The notes under the pieces: generated by a model
What the model saw: the letters and a program-made list of their open reading frames with translations, nothing else
The model's database searches: none
What the model was told of the DNA's origin: nothing
Position numbers and translations under genes: made by a program
Assembly: GCA_020633335.1 (NCBI GenBank)
Contig: JACKDU010000011.1
Coordinates: 186,001-250,000, forward strand
DNA from: Myxococcales bacterium
Lineage (GTDB): Bacteria > Myxococcota_A > Polyangia > Nannocystales > Nannocystaceae
DNA length: 64,000 bases
Direction: 5' to 3'
In this document: positions 35,409-44,525 of the stretch, in pieces
Position numbering within the stretch: position 1 is the stretch's first letter
Layout of the letters: each line of letters opens with the position of its first letter

Positions 35409-36281
35409 ATGGGTTCCAAGAAGAAGCACCAAAAGAAGGATCGGCCGCCGAAGGCGACGCAGGCCTCGCGGGCCGACAAGCACGTCCTCTACCAGCGCGC
35501 GGTCCAGTCGCCCGGGGCCGACGTCGAGTTCTTCAGCGAGCGCTTTGAGGAGATGCGCGGGCGGCCGGCGCTCCGGCTCCGCGAGGACTTCTGCGGGACC
35601 GCGCTCCTGGCGACGACCTGGTGCGCCAGCGACCCCCGGCGGACGGCGGTCGGCGTCGACCTCGACGGCGCGACCCTCGGCTGGGGGCGCGAGCACAACG
35701 TCGATCCGGCGGGCGCCGAGGTCGCGGCCCGGGTCGAGCTCATCGAGGGGGACGTCCGGGCGGTCGTCGCCGCGCCAGCCGACATCACCTGCGCGATGAA
35801 CTTCTCCTACTGCGTCTTCAAGCGCCGCGACGAGCTCCGGGCCTACCTCGAGGCCGCCCGCCGCGGCCTCCGCGAGGACGGGATCTTCATCGCCGAGCTC
35901 TACGGCGGCCTCGAGGCGATCGACGTCCTGGAGGAGGAGCGCGAGCTCGACGACTTCACCTACATCTGGGAGCAGGAGAGCTTCAACCCGCTCGACCACT
36001 CGACGACCTGCCACATCCACTTCGAGTTCGACGACGGCTCGCGGATCGAGCGGGCCTTCACCTACGAGTGGCGCCTCTGGACGATCCCCGAGCTCCGCGA
36101 GCTCCTCCTCGAGGCCGGCTTCCGCGAGGTCAAGGTCTTCTGGGAGGAGGTCGAGGTCGACGAGGACGAGGTCGACGAGGACGGCGACGCGATCATGACC
36201 GGGACCGGCGAGTACGTCGAGGTCACCGAGCTCGACGAGAACCAGGAGTCCTGGCTGGTCTACCTGATCGCGCTCGCGTGA
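35409..36281 (+). CDS. SAM-dependent methyltransferase, second of a tandem pair
   Basis: 290 residues. It has the same layout as its upstream neighbour (LREDFCGTALLATTW, then CAMNFSYCVFKRRDELRAY and TYEWRLWTIPELRELLLEAG) with a Lys-rich start (GSKKKHQKKDRPPK) and an acidic insert near residue 250 (EVDEDEVDEDGDA). The gap to the first copy is 23 bp, containing gaggaggtggagcg as a strong ribosome site. The differences suggest different substrates, but the target cannot be told from sequence. A bidirectional terminator follows. Confidence 0.88.
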   Translation: MGSKKKHQKKDRPPKATQASRADKHVLYQRAVQSPGADVEFFSERFEEMRGRPALRLREDFCGTALLATTWCASDPRRTAVGVDLDGATLGWGREHNVDPAGAEVAARVELIEGDVRAVVAAPADITCAMNFSYCVFKRRDELRAYLEAARRGLREDGIFIAELYGGLEAIDVLEEERELDDFTYIWEQESFNPLDHSTTCHIHFEFDDGSRIERAFTYEWRLWTIPELRELLLEAGFREVKVFWEEVEVDEDEVDEDGDAIMTGTGEYVEVTELDENQESWLVYLIALA

Positions 36282-36295
36282 TCGCCGGATCACAT

Positions 36296-36340
36296 GTACT
36301 TCGGGCCATGTCCTCGTCGAGGACATGGCCCGAGTACTTT
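36296..36340. terminator. Bidirectional terminator between convergent genes
   Basis: cgggccatgtcctcg (36302-36316) pairs with cgaggacatggcccg (36318-36332). The stem is extended by gtact/agtac around one bulged base. Short T-runs flank it. It sits between the methyltransferase and rimO stops. Confidence 0.8.
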
Positions 36341-36354
36341 GGCGCGGCGGAGCG

Positions 36355-37716
36355 CTAGCCGGCGGCGCTGAGGGAGAGGTCGAGGGTGGCGACGAGGTCG
36401 TGGACCTCGGCCTGGGTGATCCGCGCCTCGACGATCTCGCCGGGCTTCGCGGCCCCGTCGGTGAGGATCACCTTGCCGTCGATCCCCGGCGCCTGGCCCT
36501 CGTGGCGGCCCTCGAGGAGGAGCTCGCTCTCGTCCGAGACGCCGTCGATCATCACCGGGACGACCTTGCCGAGCATCGCCTCGTGCTTGCGGAGGCGGAT
36601 CTCCTCCTGGAGCTCGAGGAGCGCGAGGCGGCGCTCCTCGGCGACCTCCGCCGGGATCCGCCCCGGGAGGATCGCCGACAGGGTCCCCTCCTCGCGCGAC
36701 CAGGGGAAGACCCCGAGGTGGTCGATCTCCCCCTCCTCGACGAAGTCGTAGAGGCAGCGGAAGGCCTCCTCGCTCTCGCCGGGGTGGCCGACCAGGAGGG
36801 TGGTGCGGAGGAAGATGTACTTGGAGCGCGCCCGCAGGCGCTCGACCATGTTCCGGACCACCTTCTCGGTGTAGCCCCGCCGCATCCGCCTCAGCACCTC
36901 GGTGTCGACGTGCTGGAGCGGGACGTCGAGGTAGGACGCGACCTTCGGGTGGTCGGCGAGGCGGTCGATGATCCCGTCGGTGACGGTGGTCGGGAAGGCG
37001 TAGTGGAGGCGGATCCAGCGGAGCCCGTCGACCGCCCCGAGCGCGTCGAGGAGCATCTCGAGGTTCGGCCGGCCCTCGAGGTCGGTGCCGTAGGTCGTCA
37101 GGTCCTGGGCGACCAGGCAGATCTCGCGGGTGCCGCCGGCGACCAGGTGCTCGGTCTCCTCGACCAGCGACTCGATCGTCCGGCTCCGCTGCGGCCCGCG
37201 GAGCTTGGGGATGATGCAGAAGGCGCAGGGGCGGTCACAGCCCTCGGAGATCTTGACGTAGGCCGAGTGGCGGCGGCCGATCACCTGGCGCTGGGTCGTG
37301 TGATCGTAGAGGTAGGAGCGCCGGCTCAGCGGGGTCACGGCCATCCGCGGCGCGCTCTCGTCGAGGACCTTGGTGAGCCCGAGCATGTCGGCCGAGCCCA
37401 GGAAGTGGTCGACCTCCGGGAGCTCGGTGGCGAGCTCGTCGGGGTAGCGCTGGCTGAGGCAGCCGGCGACCACCAGGCGCTTGCGCGGCCCCGCGCGCTT
37501 CGCCTGCGCGAGCTCGAGGATCGTCTCGATCGACTCCTCCTTCGCCTCCTCGATGAAGCCGCAGGTGTTGACCACCAGGGTGTCGGCCTCCTCCGGCGAG
37601 TCGACGAGGGTGTGGCCGCGCTCGCGGACCACGCCGAGCATCACCTCGGTGTCGACCTGGTTCTTCGGGCAGCCGAGAGAGACGAAGTAGACCTTCTTGG
37701 GGCTGGGCTCGGGCAT
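36355..37716 (-). CDS. rimO: Ribosomal protein S12 methylthiotransferase
   Basis: 453 residues. This radical-SAM enzyme adds a methylthio group to an Asp of ribosomal protein S12. The N-terminal VYFVSLGCPKNQVDTEVML is diagnostic of RimO over MiaB. The radical-SAM cluster is EGCDRPCAFC, and the other iron-sulfur Cys residues lie in NTCGFI and VAGCLSQR. A TRAM domain covers about the last 65 residues. The start at ATG 37716 is preferred over the GTG at 37737, seven codons upstream. Confidence 0.95.
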   Translation of the reverse strand: MPEPSPKKVYFVSLGCPKNQVDTEVMLGVVRERGHTLVDSPEEADTLVVNTCGFIEEAKEESIETILELAQAKRAGPRKRLVVAGCLSQRYPDELATELPEVDHFLGSADMLGLTKVLDESAPRMAVTPLSRRSYLYDHTTQRQVIGRRHSAYVKISEGCDRPCAFCIIPKLRGPQRSRTIESLVEETEHLVAGGTREICLVAQDLTTYGTDLEGRPNLEMLLDALGAVDGLRWIRLHYAFPTTVTDGIIDRLADHPKVASYLDVPLQHVDTEVLRRMRRGYTEKVVRNMVERLRARSKYIFLRTTLLVGHPGESEEAFRCLYDFVEEGEIDHLGVFPWSREEGTLSAILPGRIPAEVAEERRLALLELQEEIRLRKHEAMLGKVVPVMIDGVSDESELLLEGRHEGQAPGIDGKVILTDGAAKPGEIVEARITQAEVHDLVATLDLSLSAAG

Positions 37717-37752
37717 CGCGCGGCGGGATGGGAGCACGGGGGCGGCGCGCGG

Positions 37753-39175
37753 TCAACCGGCGGTCCGGCCGCGGACGTCGGCGAGGAGCGCCTCCGGGAG
37801 CGCCCCGGAGCGCTGGAAGGCCCGCATGTGGAGGATCGGCTGGGTGCCGACCTCGGCGACCGTCTGGCCGTCGAGGCGCTCGCCGTACTTGCGGGGCTCG
37901 AAGCCGGCGAGGGGCTCGCCGGCGGCGACGCGATCGAGGAGGTCATTCAGCGCGTCGAGCGAGTTCATCTTCATGTAGGGGCAGGTCGCGCAGCCGCCCG
38001 CGCCGTCGAGCAGCCCTCGCCGCCGCTGACCCCGGGGACCAGCGGCAGCGCCTGATCGCCGGTGACGACGATCGCCTCGCTCGCCACCGGGAAGATGATC
38101 TCGACGGCGATCTTCGGGTGGGCGGCGAGGAGGGGGCGGAGCTCGTGGACGATCGCCGTCACCATCCCGGCCTCGGTGCCGAGGACGAAGGGGAGGCGGG
38201 CCGGCTGATCGCGCGCGCCGGCGGCGACGACCTCGCGGCGGATGTGGCCGAGGATGTCGGAGGTCGAGCCGACGACCCCGCGCCCGTGCCGGCTGCGGCG
38301 CAGCGCCAGCGCGAACATCTCCCCGGGACCTCGAGGTGGGCGGCGACGTCGGCGTCCTGGTACTCGCGCTCGATCGTCGCCACCACCTCGGCGCCGAACA
38401 TGTGGTGGACCACGCAGTTGCCGGCCTCGAAGTAGTGGAAGCGATCGATGATCCGGGCGATCGACGCCGGCGTGTGCTCCGGGTGGATCGCGGCGACCTT
38501 GGCCGCGTCCATCCCGGCGATCGCCTCGAGCATCGCCCGCAGGTTCTGGCCCATGTAGGTGTCGGGGCCGAAGAAGACGTGGGCGTCGGGCTCCTGCGCG
38601 AAGGCCTGGAGCACCGTGCGGAGGACGTTCGACGAGGTGCAGGTGATCGTCGGGACCTTGCGGTGGGCGTACGCCTTGGTCCGCAGGCTCGTGTTGATGT
38701 AGACGACGTGGAGCGCCTTCGGGGTCGCGGCCGCGCGCTCGAGGTAGGCGCCGTAGGCCAGCGCCTCCGCCGACTCGGCGAGCGAGCAGCCGATCGCCCG
38801 CTCGCTCACCCGGTAGACCGCGACGTCGCTGCGGCCCGAGGCGTCGAGCATCGCCCGCACGTTCTCGGACATGAAGTCGACGCCGAGCACGGCGATCGTC
38901 CTGGCGCCGGCCTCGGCCATCGCCACCGCGCGGTCGGCCATCACCAGCGAGTCGGAGATGTGGATGTGCGGCCAGGGGGTCGCGTAGAGGACCCCCTGGA
39001 GCTCCGGGTCCATATAGAAGTGGGCGACGACCCCGCCGTCGACCGCCGCGAGGCGCCGCCGCAGGCCCAGGGCCGCCTCGGGATCGGGATCAAAAAAAGC
39101 CGCCTGGGCCTCGGCGAAGGCCCCCTGGGCGGCGATCGTCTCGGCTTGGAGGAGGAGCGACGGGAAGCTCGCCAT
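37753..39175 (-). pseudogene. nadA: Quinolinate synthase NadA, two frameshifts as read
   Basis: The protein is split over three frames. Part one (from ATG 39175) has VAHFYMDPELQGVLYATPW and VLGVDFMSENVRAMLD, as in NadA. It shifts at CCCC 38321-38324 into part two (MFALALRRSRHGRG to VPGVSGGEGCSTA), which shifts near 37994-38006 into part three (CATCPYMKMNSLDALND to the stop at 37753). CATCPYMKMN includes cysteines of the [4Fe-4S] cluster. One missing base at each site would restore about 475 residues. NadA makes quinolinate for NAD. Because each piece is well preserved, base-call errors are likely and the gene is probably functional. Confidence 0.85.
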
Positions 39176-39183
39176 GGCGGCGT

Positions 39184-39189
39184 ACCCTA
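39184..39189 (-). promoter_or_regulatory. -10 element TAGGGT before nadA
   Basis: On the minus strand, GCTAGGGT ends 8 nt before the ATG at 39175. Confidence 0.5.
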
Positions 39190-39295
39190 GCAGGCCGCGG
39201 CGAAAGCTGACACCGCGCCGCGATCGCCCCGGCGGGGTCGCGCGCGGGCTCCGGTGAGCCTGCAGCGGCCCCGCGCGGCGCAGGCCGCGTCTCGC

Positions 39296-41014
39296 CTACA
39301 TCTTCTTCTTGCAGGCCCCGCCGGCCTTGTCGAAGCCCGCCTGCCGGAGCTCGCGGCCGGTCGGTCCCTTGCCGAGGGCGAGGCGCGCCCCCTCGCCGTG
39401 GCCGGGGCCGACGATGTCGCGGAGGTAGGCGTTGTAGTCGAAGGTGTCGGAGTGCTCGGGCGTGTGGCACTCCATGCAGACCTCGATCGGCGCCTCGCGG
39501 CGGATCGCGTTGGCCTTGCCGCCGACCTCCGGCTCCTCGACGTGGCGGCTGCCGGGGCCGTGGCACTGCTCGCACTGGACCGCCTGGAGGTGGGCGTTCT
39601 CGACGACCTCGGAGCCGCCGGGCTTGCGGAAGCCGGTGACGTGGCAGCCGACGCAGCTCAGGTCGTACTGTTTGTTGTCGTCGTGGAGCGTCTTGAAGGC
39701 GCCGGCGTGTCGAGTGTCGCGCCAGAAAGTCATCGCCTCGTCGTGGCATGACTCGCACTCGTCCATGCCGACGTAGGACGCCTCGCCGGCGGCCGGCGCC
39801 GGCGGGACGACGCCCTCGAAGCGCGCCCGGTTCTGCTCGGCGACCCAGGCGTCGTAGGCCCGCAGCGCCTCGGCGGCCGCGTCGTCGCTCGGCAGCTTGC
39901 AGGTCACCTTCACCTGATCGAAGGTCGCGCTGACCGGCGCCGACGCCTCGCCGTCGCCGTCGAGCGCCAGCTTGAGCGCGTCGCGCTCGCCCTCGAGGTT
40001 GCGGATGAAGGTCGGATCGGCCGCCGGGTCCTCGCGGAACTTGGTCAGCCGGGCCTCGACCCGGGCGAGCTCGCTCTCGCGGGCCGCTCGCGTCGGCACC
40101 GCGGTCCACGACGCGGCCCGCGGGATCCCGTTCGCGTGGGTCTTGCGATCGATCGAGAGGCGGAGGTGGGAGATCGTCTGGGCCTGCTCGCCGGGCTCGA
40201 GGATCCAGGTCTCACCGACCTTGGCGGCCGGCGAGCCGACCCGGGCGCGCTCGCCCTTCTCGACCTGGCCGACGACCGCGACGTCGATCCCGGCGACCGC
40301 GCCGACCAGCGCCTCGACCTGCGGGCGGCGGGCGATCATCTGGACGACCACGAGATCGGCGCCGGCCGCCCGAGCGGCCGCGATCTCGCGGGTGAGCGCC
40401 TCCTCGGGCGCCTGCAGCCCGGGGATCGCGTCGGCGCCGGGGAGCGTCGGATCGACGATCGTCGTCACCGCGATCTTGCCGCCGGCGACGCTGACGAGGC
40501 GATAGGGGGCGGTGCCGAGGGGCGCGTGATCGGCGACGTTGGCGAGGGTGCGGGGGAGGGGGAAGCGGCGGAGGGCCTCGGCCTTGTCGGGCGCCGTGAG
40601 GTCGGTCGGGCCGATCCCGGAGACGAGGTGATCTCCCACGGCCGCGAAGCGCTTTTGCAGGAGCCCCGCGCGCTCCCCGGCCTGGGCCCACTCGGCCTCA
40701 TCCGTGGGCGCCTCGGGCCCCGTCGGGTCCGGGAAGAGGAAGGAGCCGGGCTCGATGACCAGGCGATCCTGGGCCCGTGAGCGCTGATCGATGTAGCCGA
40801 AGGCGTAGTTGAGGCCGCCCAGGGGCTCGGTCGTGCAGCCGCAGGGGGCGATCGTCCCGAGCACCCGGCCGAAGGCGAAGATGTCGACGACGGCGCGCTC
40901 GGCGGCTGGTTCCTGGGGGCTGGGGGGGCCGCCGGAGGGGGGATCCCACCGCCCGCAGGCGCCGCCGAGTGTGAGGAGGGTCGCGGCGGCGACCGCCGCC
41001 AGCCGCGTCTTCAT
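39296..41014 (-). CDS. Tetraheme cytochrome c lipoprotein with UshA-like N-terminal domain
   Basis: 572 residues from ATG 41014; a second ATG at 41035 is possible. The lipobox is LGGAC. The N-terminal half (about 45-330) resembles the metallophosphatase/5'-nucleotidase-like domain fused to multiheme cytochromes: TIAPCGCTTEPLGGLNYA and later VVQMIARRPQVEALVG. A helical spacer follows. The C-terminal 170 residues have four CxxCH heme sites (CESCH, CVGCH, CEQCH, CMECH). It is probably periplasmic or outer-membrane attached and moves electrons; the phosphatase-like part may not be catalytic. It is divergent from rpsP. Confidence 0.87.
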   Translation of the reverse strand: MKTRLAAVAAATLLTLGGACGRWDPPSGGPPSPQEPAAERAVVDIFAFGRVLGTIAPCGCTTEPLGGLNYAFGYIDQRSRAQDRLVIEPGSFLFPDPTGPEAPTDEAEWAQAGERAGLLQKRFAAVGDHLVSGIGPTDLTAPDKAEALRRFPLPRTLANVADHAPLGTAPYRLVSVAGGKIAVTTIVDPTLPGADAIPGLQAPEEALTREIAAARAAGADLVVVQMIARRPQVEALVGAVAGIDVAVVGQVEKGERARVGSPAAKVGETWILEPGEQAQTISHLRLSIDRKTHANGIPRAASWTAVPTRAARESELARVEARLTKFREDPAADPTFIRNLEGERDALKLALDGDGEASAPVSATFDQVKVTCKLPSDDAAAEALRAYDAWVAEQNRARFEGVVPPAPAAGEASYVGMDECESCHDEAMTFWRDTRHAGAFKTLHDDNKQYDLSCVGCHVTGFRKPGGSEVVENAHLQAVQCEQCHGPGSRHVEEPEVGGKANAIRREAPIEVCMECHTPEHSDTFDYNAYLRDIVGPGHGEGARLALGKGPTGRELRQAGFDKAGGACKKKM

Positions 41015-41245
41015 GTCGTTCGTGCGCGCGCGCATGGGGTAGTGTCCTGGACGAGGCTTCGGGCCGGCGCCTCCATGCCGCCGGTCCGGAGGCGAGGATG
41101 CACCGCCTTCGGCGATGCGTCGAGCCCTCGCCGGCTTGACCCCGCCGATTCGCGCGGTTAGCCTCTCGCCCCCCTCGGCGTGCGCCTCGGCTGCGCCGGT
41201 GGATCTCCAACGTACCCCGAAGACCCGAAGACCGAGATAGAGATC

Positions 41246-41488
41246 ATGGCCGTCAGGATCAGGCTCGCCCGCATGGGCTCGAAGAAGAAACCCTACTACC
41301 GGATCGTCGCCGCTGACGCCCGTAGCCCCCGTGATGGCCGCTACCTCGACCGGATCGGCACCTACGACCCGATGGCCGAGGCGGTCGTGATCAACGACGC
41401 GCGCCTCCACTACTGGGAGGGCGTCGGGGCGCAGCCGACGATCACCGTCGCGCGCCTGATCCGCAAGCACAAGCGGGCAGCGGCCTAA
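41246..41488 (+). CDS. rpsP: 30S ribosomal protein bS16
   Basis: 80 residues. MAVRIRLARMGSKKKPYYRI and GRYLDRIGTYDP are diagnostic of bS16. The start is the ATG at 41246, where the conserved N-terminus begins; upstream in-frame codons are not part of the family. It is the first gene of the rpsP-khpA-rimM-trmD-rplS cluster common in bacteria. Confidence 0.97.
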   Translation: MAVRIRLARMGSKKKPYYRIVAADARSPRDGRYLDRIGTYDPMAEAVVINDARLHYWEGVGAQPTITVARLIRKHKRAAA

Positions 41489-41629
41489 GAGGCCGCGCGC
41501 CTGGCCGGCGAAGCCGGCGAGGTCCGGCGGCTTTTGCCGAGCCGCCCCGGGTGTGAAATGCTCTAGACGGGTCTGCCCACGCTCCCCGCTCCCGCTCCTC
41601 TCCCGCTCGCTCCTGCCCGGAGGCCCCCG

Positions 41630-41890
41630 ATGCGCTCCACCCCCGCTGCCAACATTTCCCTGAAAGAGCTCGTCGAGTTCCTCGCCCGCGCGCTCGTCGA
41701 CAAGCCCGACGAGGTGCAGGTGACCGAGATCGCCGGCGAGCAGACCGTGGTCCTGGAGCTCAAGGTCGCGCGCGACGATCTCGGCAAGGTGATCGGCAAG
41801 CAGGGACGGACGGTCAAGGCGATGCGGGCGATCCTCAGCGCCGCCTCGGCCAAGCTCCGCAAGCGCGCCGAGCTCGAGATCCTCGAGTAG
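41630..41890 (+). CDS. khpA: KH-domain RNA-binding protein KhpA
   Basis: 86 residues, one KH domain with the VIGKQGRTVKAMRAI signature (GxxG loop) and the family start LKELVEFLARALVDKPDEV. It binds RNA and, in other bacteria, works with KhpB. Its place between rpsP and rimM is conserved. ggaggccccc precedes the ATG. The 141-bp gap from rpsP contains two small GC hairpins but no T-run. Confidence 0.96.
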   Translation: MRSTPAANISLKELVEFLARALVDKPDEVQVTEIAGEQTVVLELKVARDDLGKVIGKQGRTVKAMRAILSAASAKLRKRAELEILE

Positions 41891-41897
41891 CCCGATC

Positions 41898-42458
41898 ATG
41901 TCCAGCGGATCGACGCTGGCGGTCGCTGAGATCACCTCGGCCCACGGGATCCGTGGCGCCGTCCGGGCGAAGCTCTTCGACCCCGATTCGACCAGCCTGG
42001 TCGTCGGCCTCAAGGTGCGCCTCGGTGAGGGCGGCCGCGAGGTGACGATCGACGAGGTCTCGCCGGTGCCGGGGCGCGAGCTCGTGCGCCTCCACCTCCA
42101 CGGCGTGACGACGCGCGACGAGGCCGAGGCGCTCCGCGGCGTCGAGATCCACGTCGACCGCGATCTCCTGCCGCCGCTCGCCGACGACGAGTACTACCTC
42201 GCGGACGCGATCGGCCTCCCGGTCGAGCGCGTCGGCGCCGACGGCGACCCCGAGCACCTCGGGACGATCGTCGGTCTCACCAGCAACGGCATCCAGGACC
42301 TCTTCGAAGTCGAGTGGCGCGAGCCCGGCGGGCGCCGCCACGAGTGGTTGCTGCCCGTGCTCCCAAACTTCATCGACGAGGTCGACGAGAAGCGAGTGCT
42401 CGTGAGCCTGCCGATCGGCCTCCTGCCGGCGGCCCTGGAGCCTGAGGACACGGAGTGA
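41898..42458 (+). CDS. rimM: 16S rRNA processing protein RimM
   Basis: 186 residues. The N-terminal RimM barrel starts AVAEITSAHGIRGAVRAKLF, and the C-terminal PRC barrel includes YYLADAIGLPVE and WLLPVLPNFIDEVD. It helps 30S head assembly through protein S19. It lies seven bases after khpA and overlaps trmD by four bases (GTGA). Confidence 0.96.
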   Translation: MSSGSTLAVAEITSAHGIRGAVRAKLFDPDSTSLVVGLKVRLGEGGREVTIDEVSPVPGRELVRLHLHGVTTRDEAEALRGVEIHVDRDLLPPLADDEYYLADAIGLPVERVGADGDPEHLGTIVGLTSNGIQDLFEVEWREPGGRRHEWLLPVLPNFIDEVDEKRVLVSLPIGLLPAALEPEDTE

Positions 42459-43687
42459 GCGCTCCGCCCCTCACGTTCGAGGTCTTCACCCTCTTCCCGC
42501 AGGCGATCCAGGCGTTCCTCGCCAGCGGCCTCGTCGGCAAGGCGCTCGCGGGTGGGCTGGTCGCGGTCCACTGCACCGACTTCCGCGACTTCACCCACGA
42601 TCGTCACCGCACCGTCGACGACACGCCCTACGGCGGCGGCGCGGGGATGGTGATGAAGATCGAGCCGGTGGTCGCGGCCCTCGAGTCGGTCGAGCGGGCC
42701 CGCGGGCCGATGCACCGGATCCTCGTCACGCCCTCGGCCCCGCGCTTCGATCAGCGGGTCGCCGAGCGCCTCGCCGAGCTCCCGCGGATCGCCGTCCTCT
42801 GCGGCCGCTACGAGGGGATCGACGATCGGGTGCGCGAGGGCCACGTCGACGAGTGCCTCTCGCTCGGCGACTTCATCCTCAACGGCGGCGAGATCGCGGC
42901 CCTGGCGATCATCGAGGCGGTGAGCCGGCTCCGCGAGGGCGTGATCGGCAACCCCGAGTCCGCGGCCCTCGAGAGCTTCGCCCGGGCCGCGGAGGGCACC
43001 TGGCTCGAGCACCCGCACTACACCCGACCGGTCGAGTTTCGCGGCGCGCGGGTGCCCGAGGTGCTCCTCGGCGGCGATCATCAGGCGATCGCCCGCTGGC
43101 GGGCCGAGGCCGCCTGTCGCCGGACCTGGGCGCTGCGGCCGGATCTCCGTGCGCCGCAGCCGGAGCCCCGGCGGCCCCTCGGTCTGGTGATCGAGGTGAG
43201 CCCGGAGATCGCTCGCGATCCGACGACAGGAGATCTCCTCCACTGGCTCGTAAACCTTGGTCTGCCGATCTTCGTGATCGGCGCCCGGCTCACCGAGCCC
43301 GCCGGGATCGTCTCCGTCCGCGACCTCCGGGAGCTCCGCCGTCGCCTCCGGCGGGAGCACGGACGCTCGCCGCAGCTCGTCGCCCTCGGCGCCGGGGCGG
43401 AGGAGATCTCTGGCGTCGGCCTCCTCTTCGATCTCCTGGCGATCCGCGGCGACGACGAGGCGTCGCTCGCCCCCCTCCTCCTCGGGGTGTCCCTGGTCGG
43501 CGATCGCAGCCGGCTCCACGAGGGCGCCGATGCGTTGTTTGCGCCGTTGCCCTCCTCACCGCCTCAGAACGGATTAGAGCTTGCGCCGGGCGCGAGGATG
43601 ATCGAATCTTCGCAGCCCCAGCCGGCCGCGGGCCCTCGCGAGCTCGTCGCCGCCGCGCTGCACCGGCTCTGTCCCGCGTCCGCGTGA
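42455..43687 (+). CDS. trmD: tRNA (guanine-N1)-methyltransferase with C-terminal extension
   Basis: 410 residues against about 240-270 for usual TrmD. Residues 1-235 are a full TrmD: FEVFTLFPQAIQAFL, HRTVDDTPYGGGAGMVMK, LCGRYEGIDDRV and SLGDFILNGGEIAALAI, the knotted SAM site. It methylates G37 of tRNA. Residues about 240-410 form a second alpha/beta domain (LGLVIEVSPEIARDPTTGD, LGLPIFVIGAR, ELRRRLRREHG) that could be a degenerate RNA methyltransferase domain of the type often next to TrmD (PF09936-like); that is a guess. The start is GTG. Confidence 0.93.
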   Translation: MSAPPLTFEVFTLFPQAIQAFLASGLVGKALAGGLVAVHCTDFRDFTHDRHRTVDDTPYGGGAGMVMKIEPVVAALESVERARGPMHRILVTPSAPRFDQRVAERLAELPRIAVLCGRYEGIDDRVREGHVDECLSLGDFILNGGEIAALAIIEAVSRLREGVIGNPESAALESFARAAEGTWLEHPHYTRPVEFRGARVPEVLLGGDHQAIARWRAEAACRRTWALRPDLRAPQPEPRRPLGLVIEVSPEIARDPTTGDLLHWLVNLGLPIFVIGARLTEPAGIVSVRDLRELRRRLRREHGRSPQLVALGAGAEEISGVGLLFDLLAIRGDDEASLAPLLLGVSLVGDRSRLHEGADALFAPLPSSPPQNGLELAPGARMIESSQPQPAAGPRELVAAALHRLCPASA

Positions 43688-43720
43688 CCGGACATGGCCC
43701 CGACTTTCCAGAGAATCGTC

Positions 43721-44116
43721 ATGAGCCACCATCACCCGATCATCGCCGCCATCGAGAGCTCCTACGACCGCAAGGACATCCCCGAGTTCCGCCCGGGCGA
43801 CACGATCCGCGTCCACGCCCGGATCTCCGAGGGCGGTAAGGAGCGTATCCAGGTCTTCCAGGGGGTGTGCATCCGTCGCCGGAAGAACGGCGCTCGCTCG
43901 ACCTTCACGGTCCGCAAGATCTCCCACGGGATCGGCGTCGAGCGCGTCTGGCCGATCAACAGCCCCCGCGTCACCCAGATCGAGCTCGTCAGCCGCGGTC
44001 GGGTCCGCCGCGCGAAGCTCTACTACCTGCGCGCCCTCAGCGGCAACGCCGCGCGTATCCGGGCGAAGATCGGCGACTACGCGTCGAACCTCGCCGACAA
44101 CGGCTCGAACGAGTAG
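43721..44116 (+). CDS. rplS: 50S ribosomal protein bL19
   Basis: 131 residues. IPEFRPGDTIRVHARISEGG, then RIQVFQGVCIRRR and FTVRKISHGIGVERVWP are diagnostic. The start is the ATG at 43721 (MSHHHPIIAAIE), close to the usual family start; an in-frame ATG 27 bases earlier would add nine unlikely residues. The extra 15-residue C-terminal tail is not unusual. Confidence 0.96.
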   Translation: MSHHHPIIAAIESSYDRKDIPEFRPGDTIRVHARISEGGKERIQVFQGVCIRRRKNGARSTFTVRKISHGIGVERVWPINSPRVTQIELVSRGRVRRAKLYYLRALSGNAARIRAKIGDYASNLADNGSNE

Positions 44117-44122
44117 CCTGCG

Positions 44123-44521
44123 ATGTCATCGCAGTCCACGCGAGCGCGTGGGCTCGCCGCTGAAGAGGAGGCCGCGCGATTCCTTGAGTCGCGCGGCCTC
44201 GTCGTTGTCGAGCGCAACGTGACGATCGGCGGGGCGGAGATCGACCTGATCGCCACCCTCGAGCCCAGCACACCCAGCGAGCCCGAGACCGTGGTCTTCG
44301 TCGAGGTCCGCAGCCGCGACGACGTCCGGGCGGGGACCCCGATCGAGACGATCGATCGCCGGAAGCGATCTCGGCTCCGACGGGCCGCCGCGGCCTGGCT
44401 GGTCGCCCGCGGGCTCTGGGAGCGGGTCGCCGTCCGCTTCGACGCGATCGGCATCGTCACCGACGAAGAAGCCCCGAGGATCGAATGGATCCCCGGGGCC
44501 TTCGATGGCGACGAGCGCTAG
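44123..44521 (+). CDS. yraN: YraN family (UPF0102) nuclease-like protein
   Basis: 132 residues. The restriction-endonuclease-like fold of the family is seen in RGLAAEEEAARFLESRG, VTIGGAEIDLIA and VFVEVRSRDDVRAG (the E-x-D and E-x-R metal-site residues), then IDRRKRSRLRRAAAAWL. The precise role is unsettled; processing of DNA or RNA ends is suggested. It follows rplS by six bases and ends four bases before the stop of the opposing lipoprotein gene. Confidence 0.93.
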   Translation: MSSQSTRARGLAAEEEAARFLESRGLVVVERNVTIGGAEIDLIATLEPSTPSEPETVVFVEVRSRDDVRAGTPIETIDRRKRSRLRRAAAAWLVARGLWERVAVRFDAIGIVTDEEAPRIEWIPGAFDGDER

Positions 44522-44525
44522 GTGG

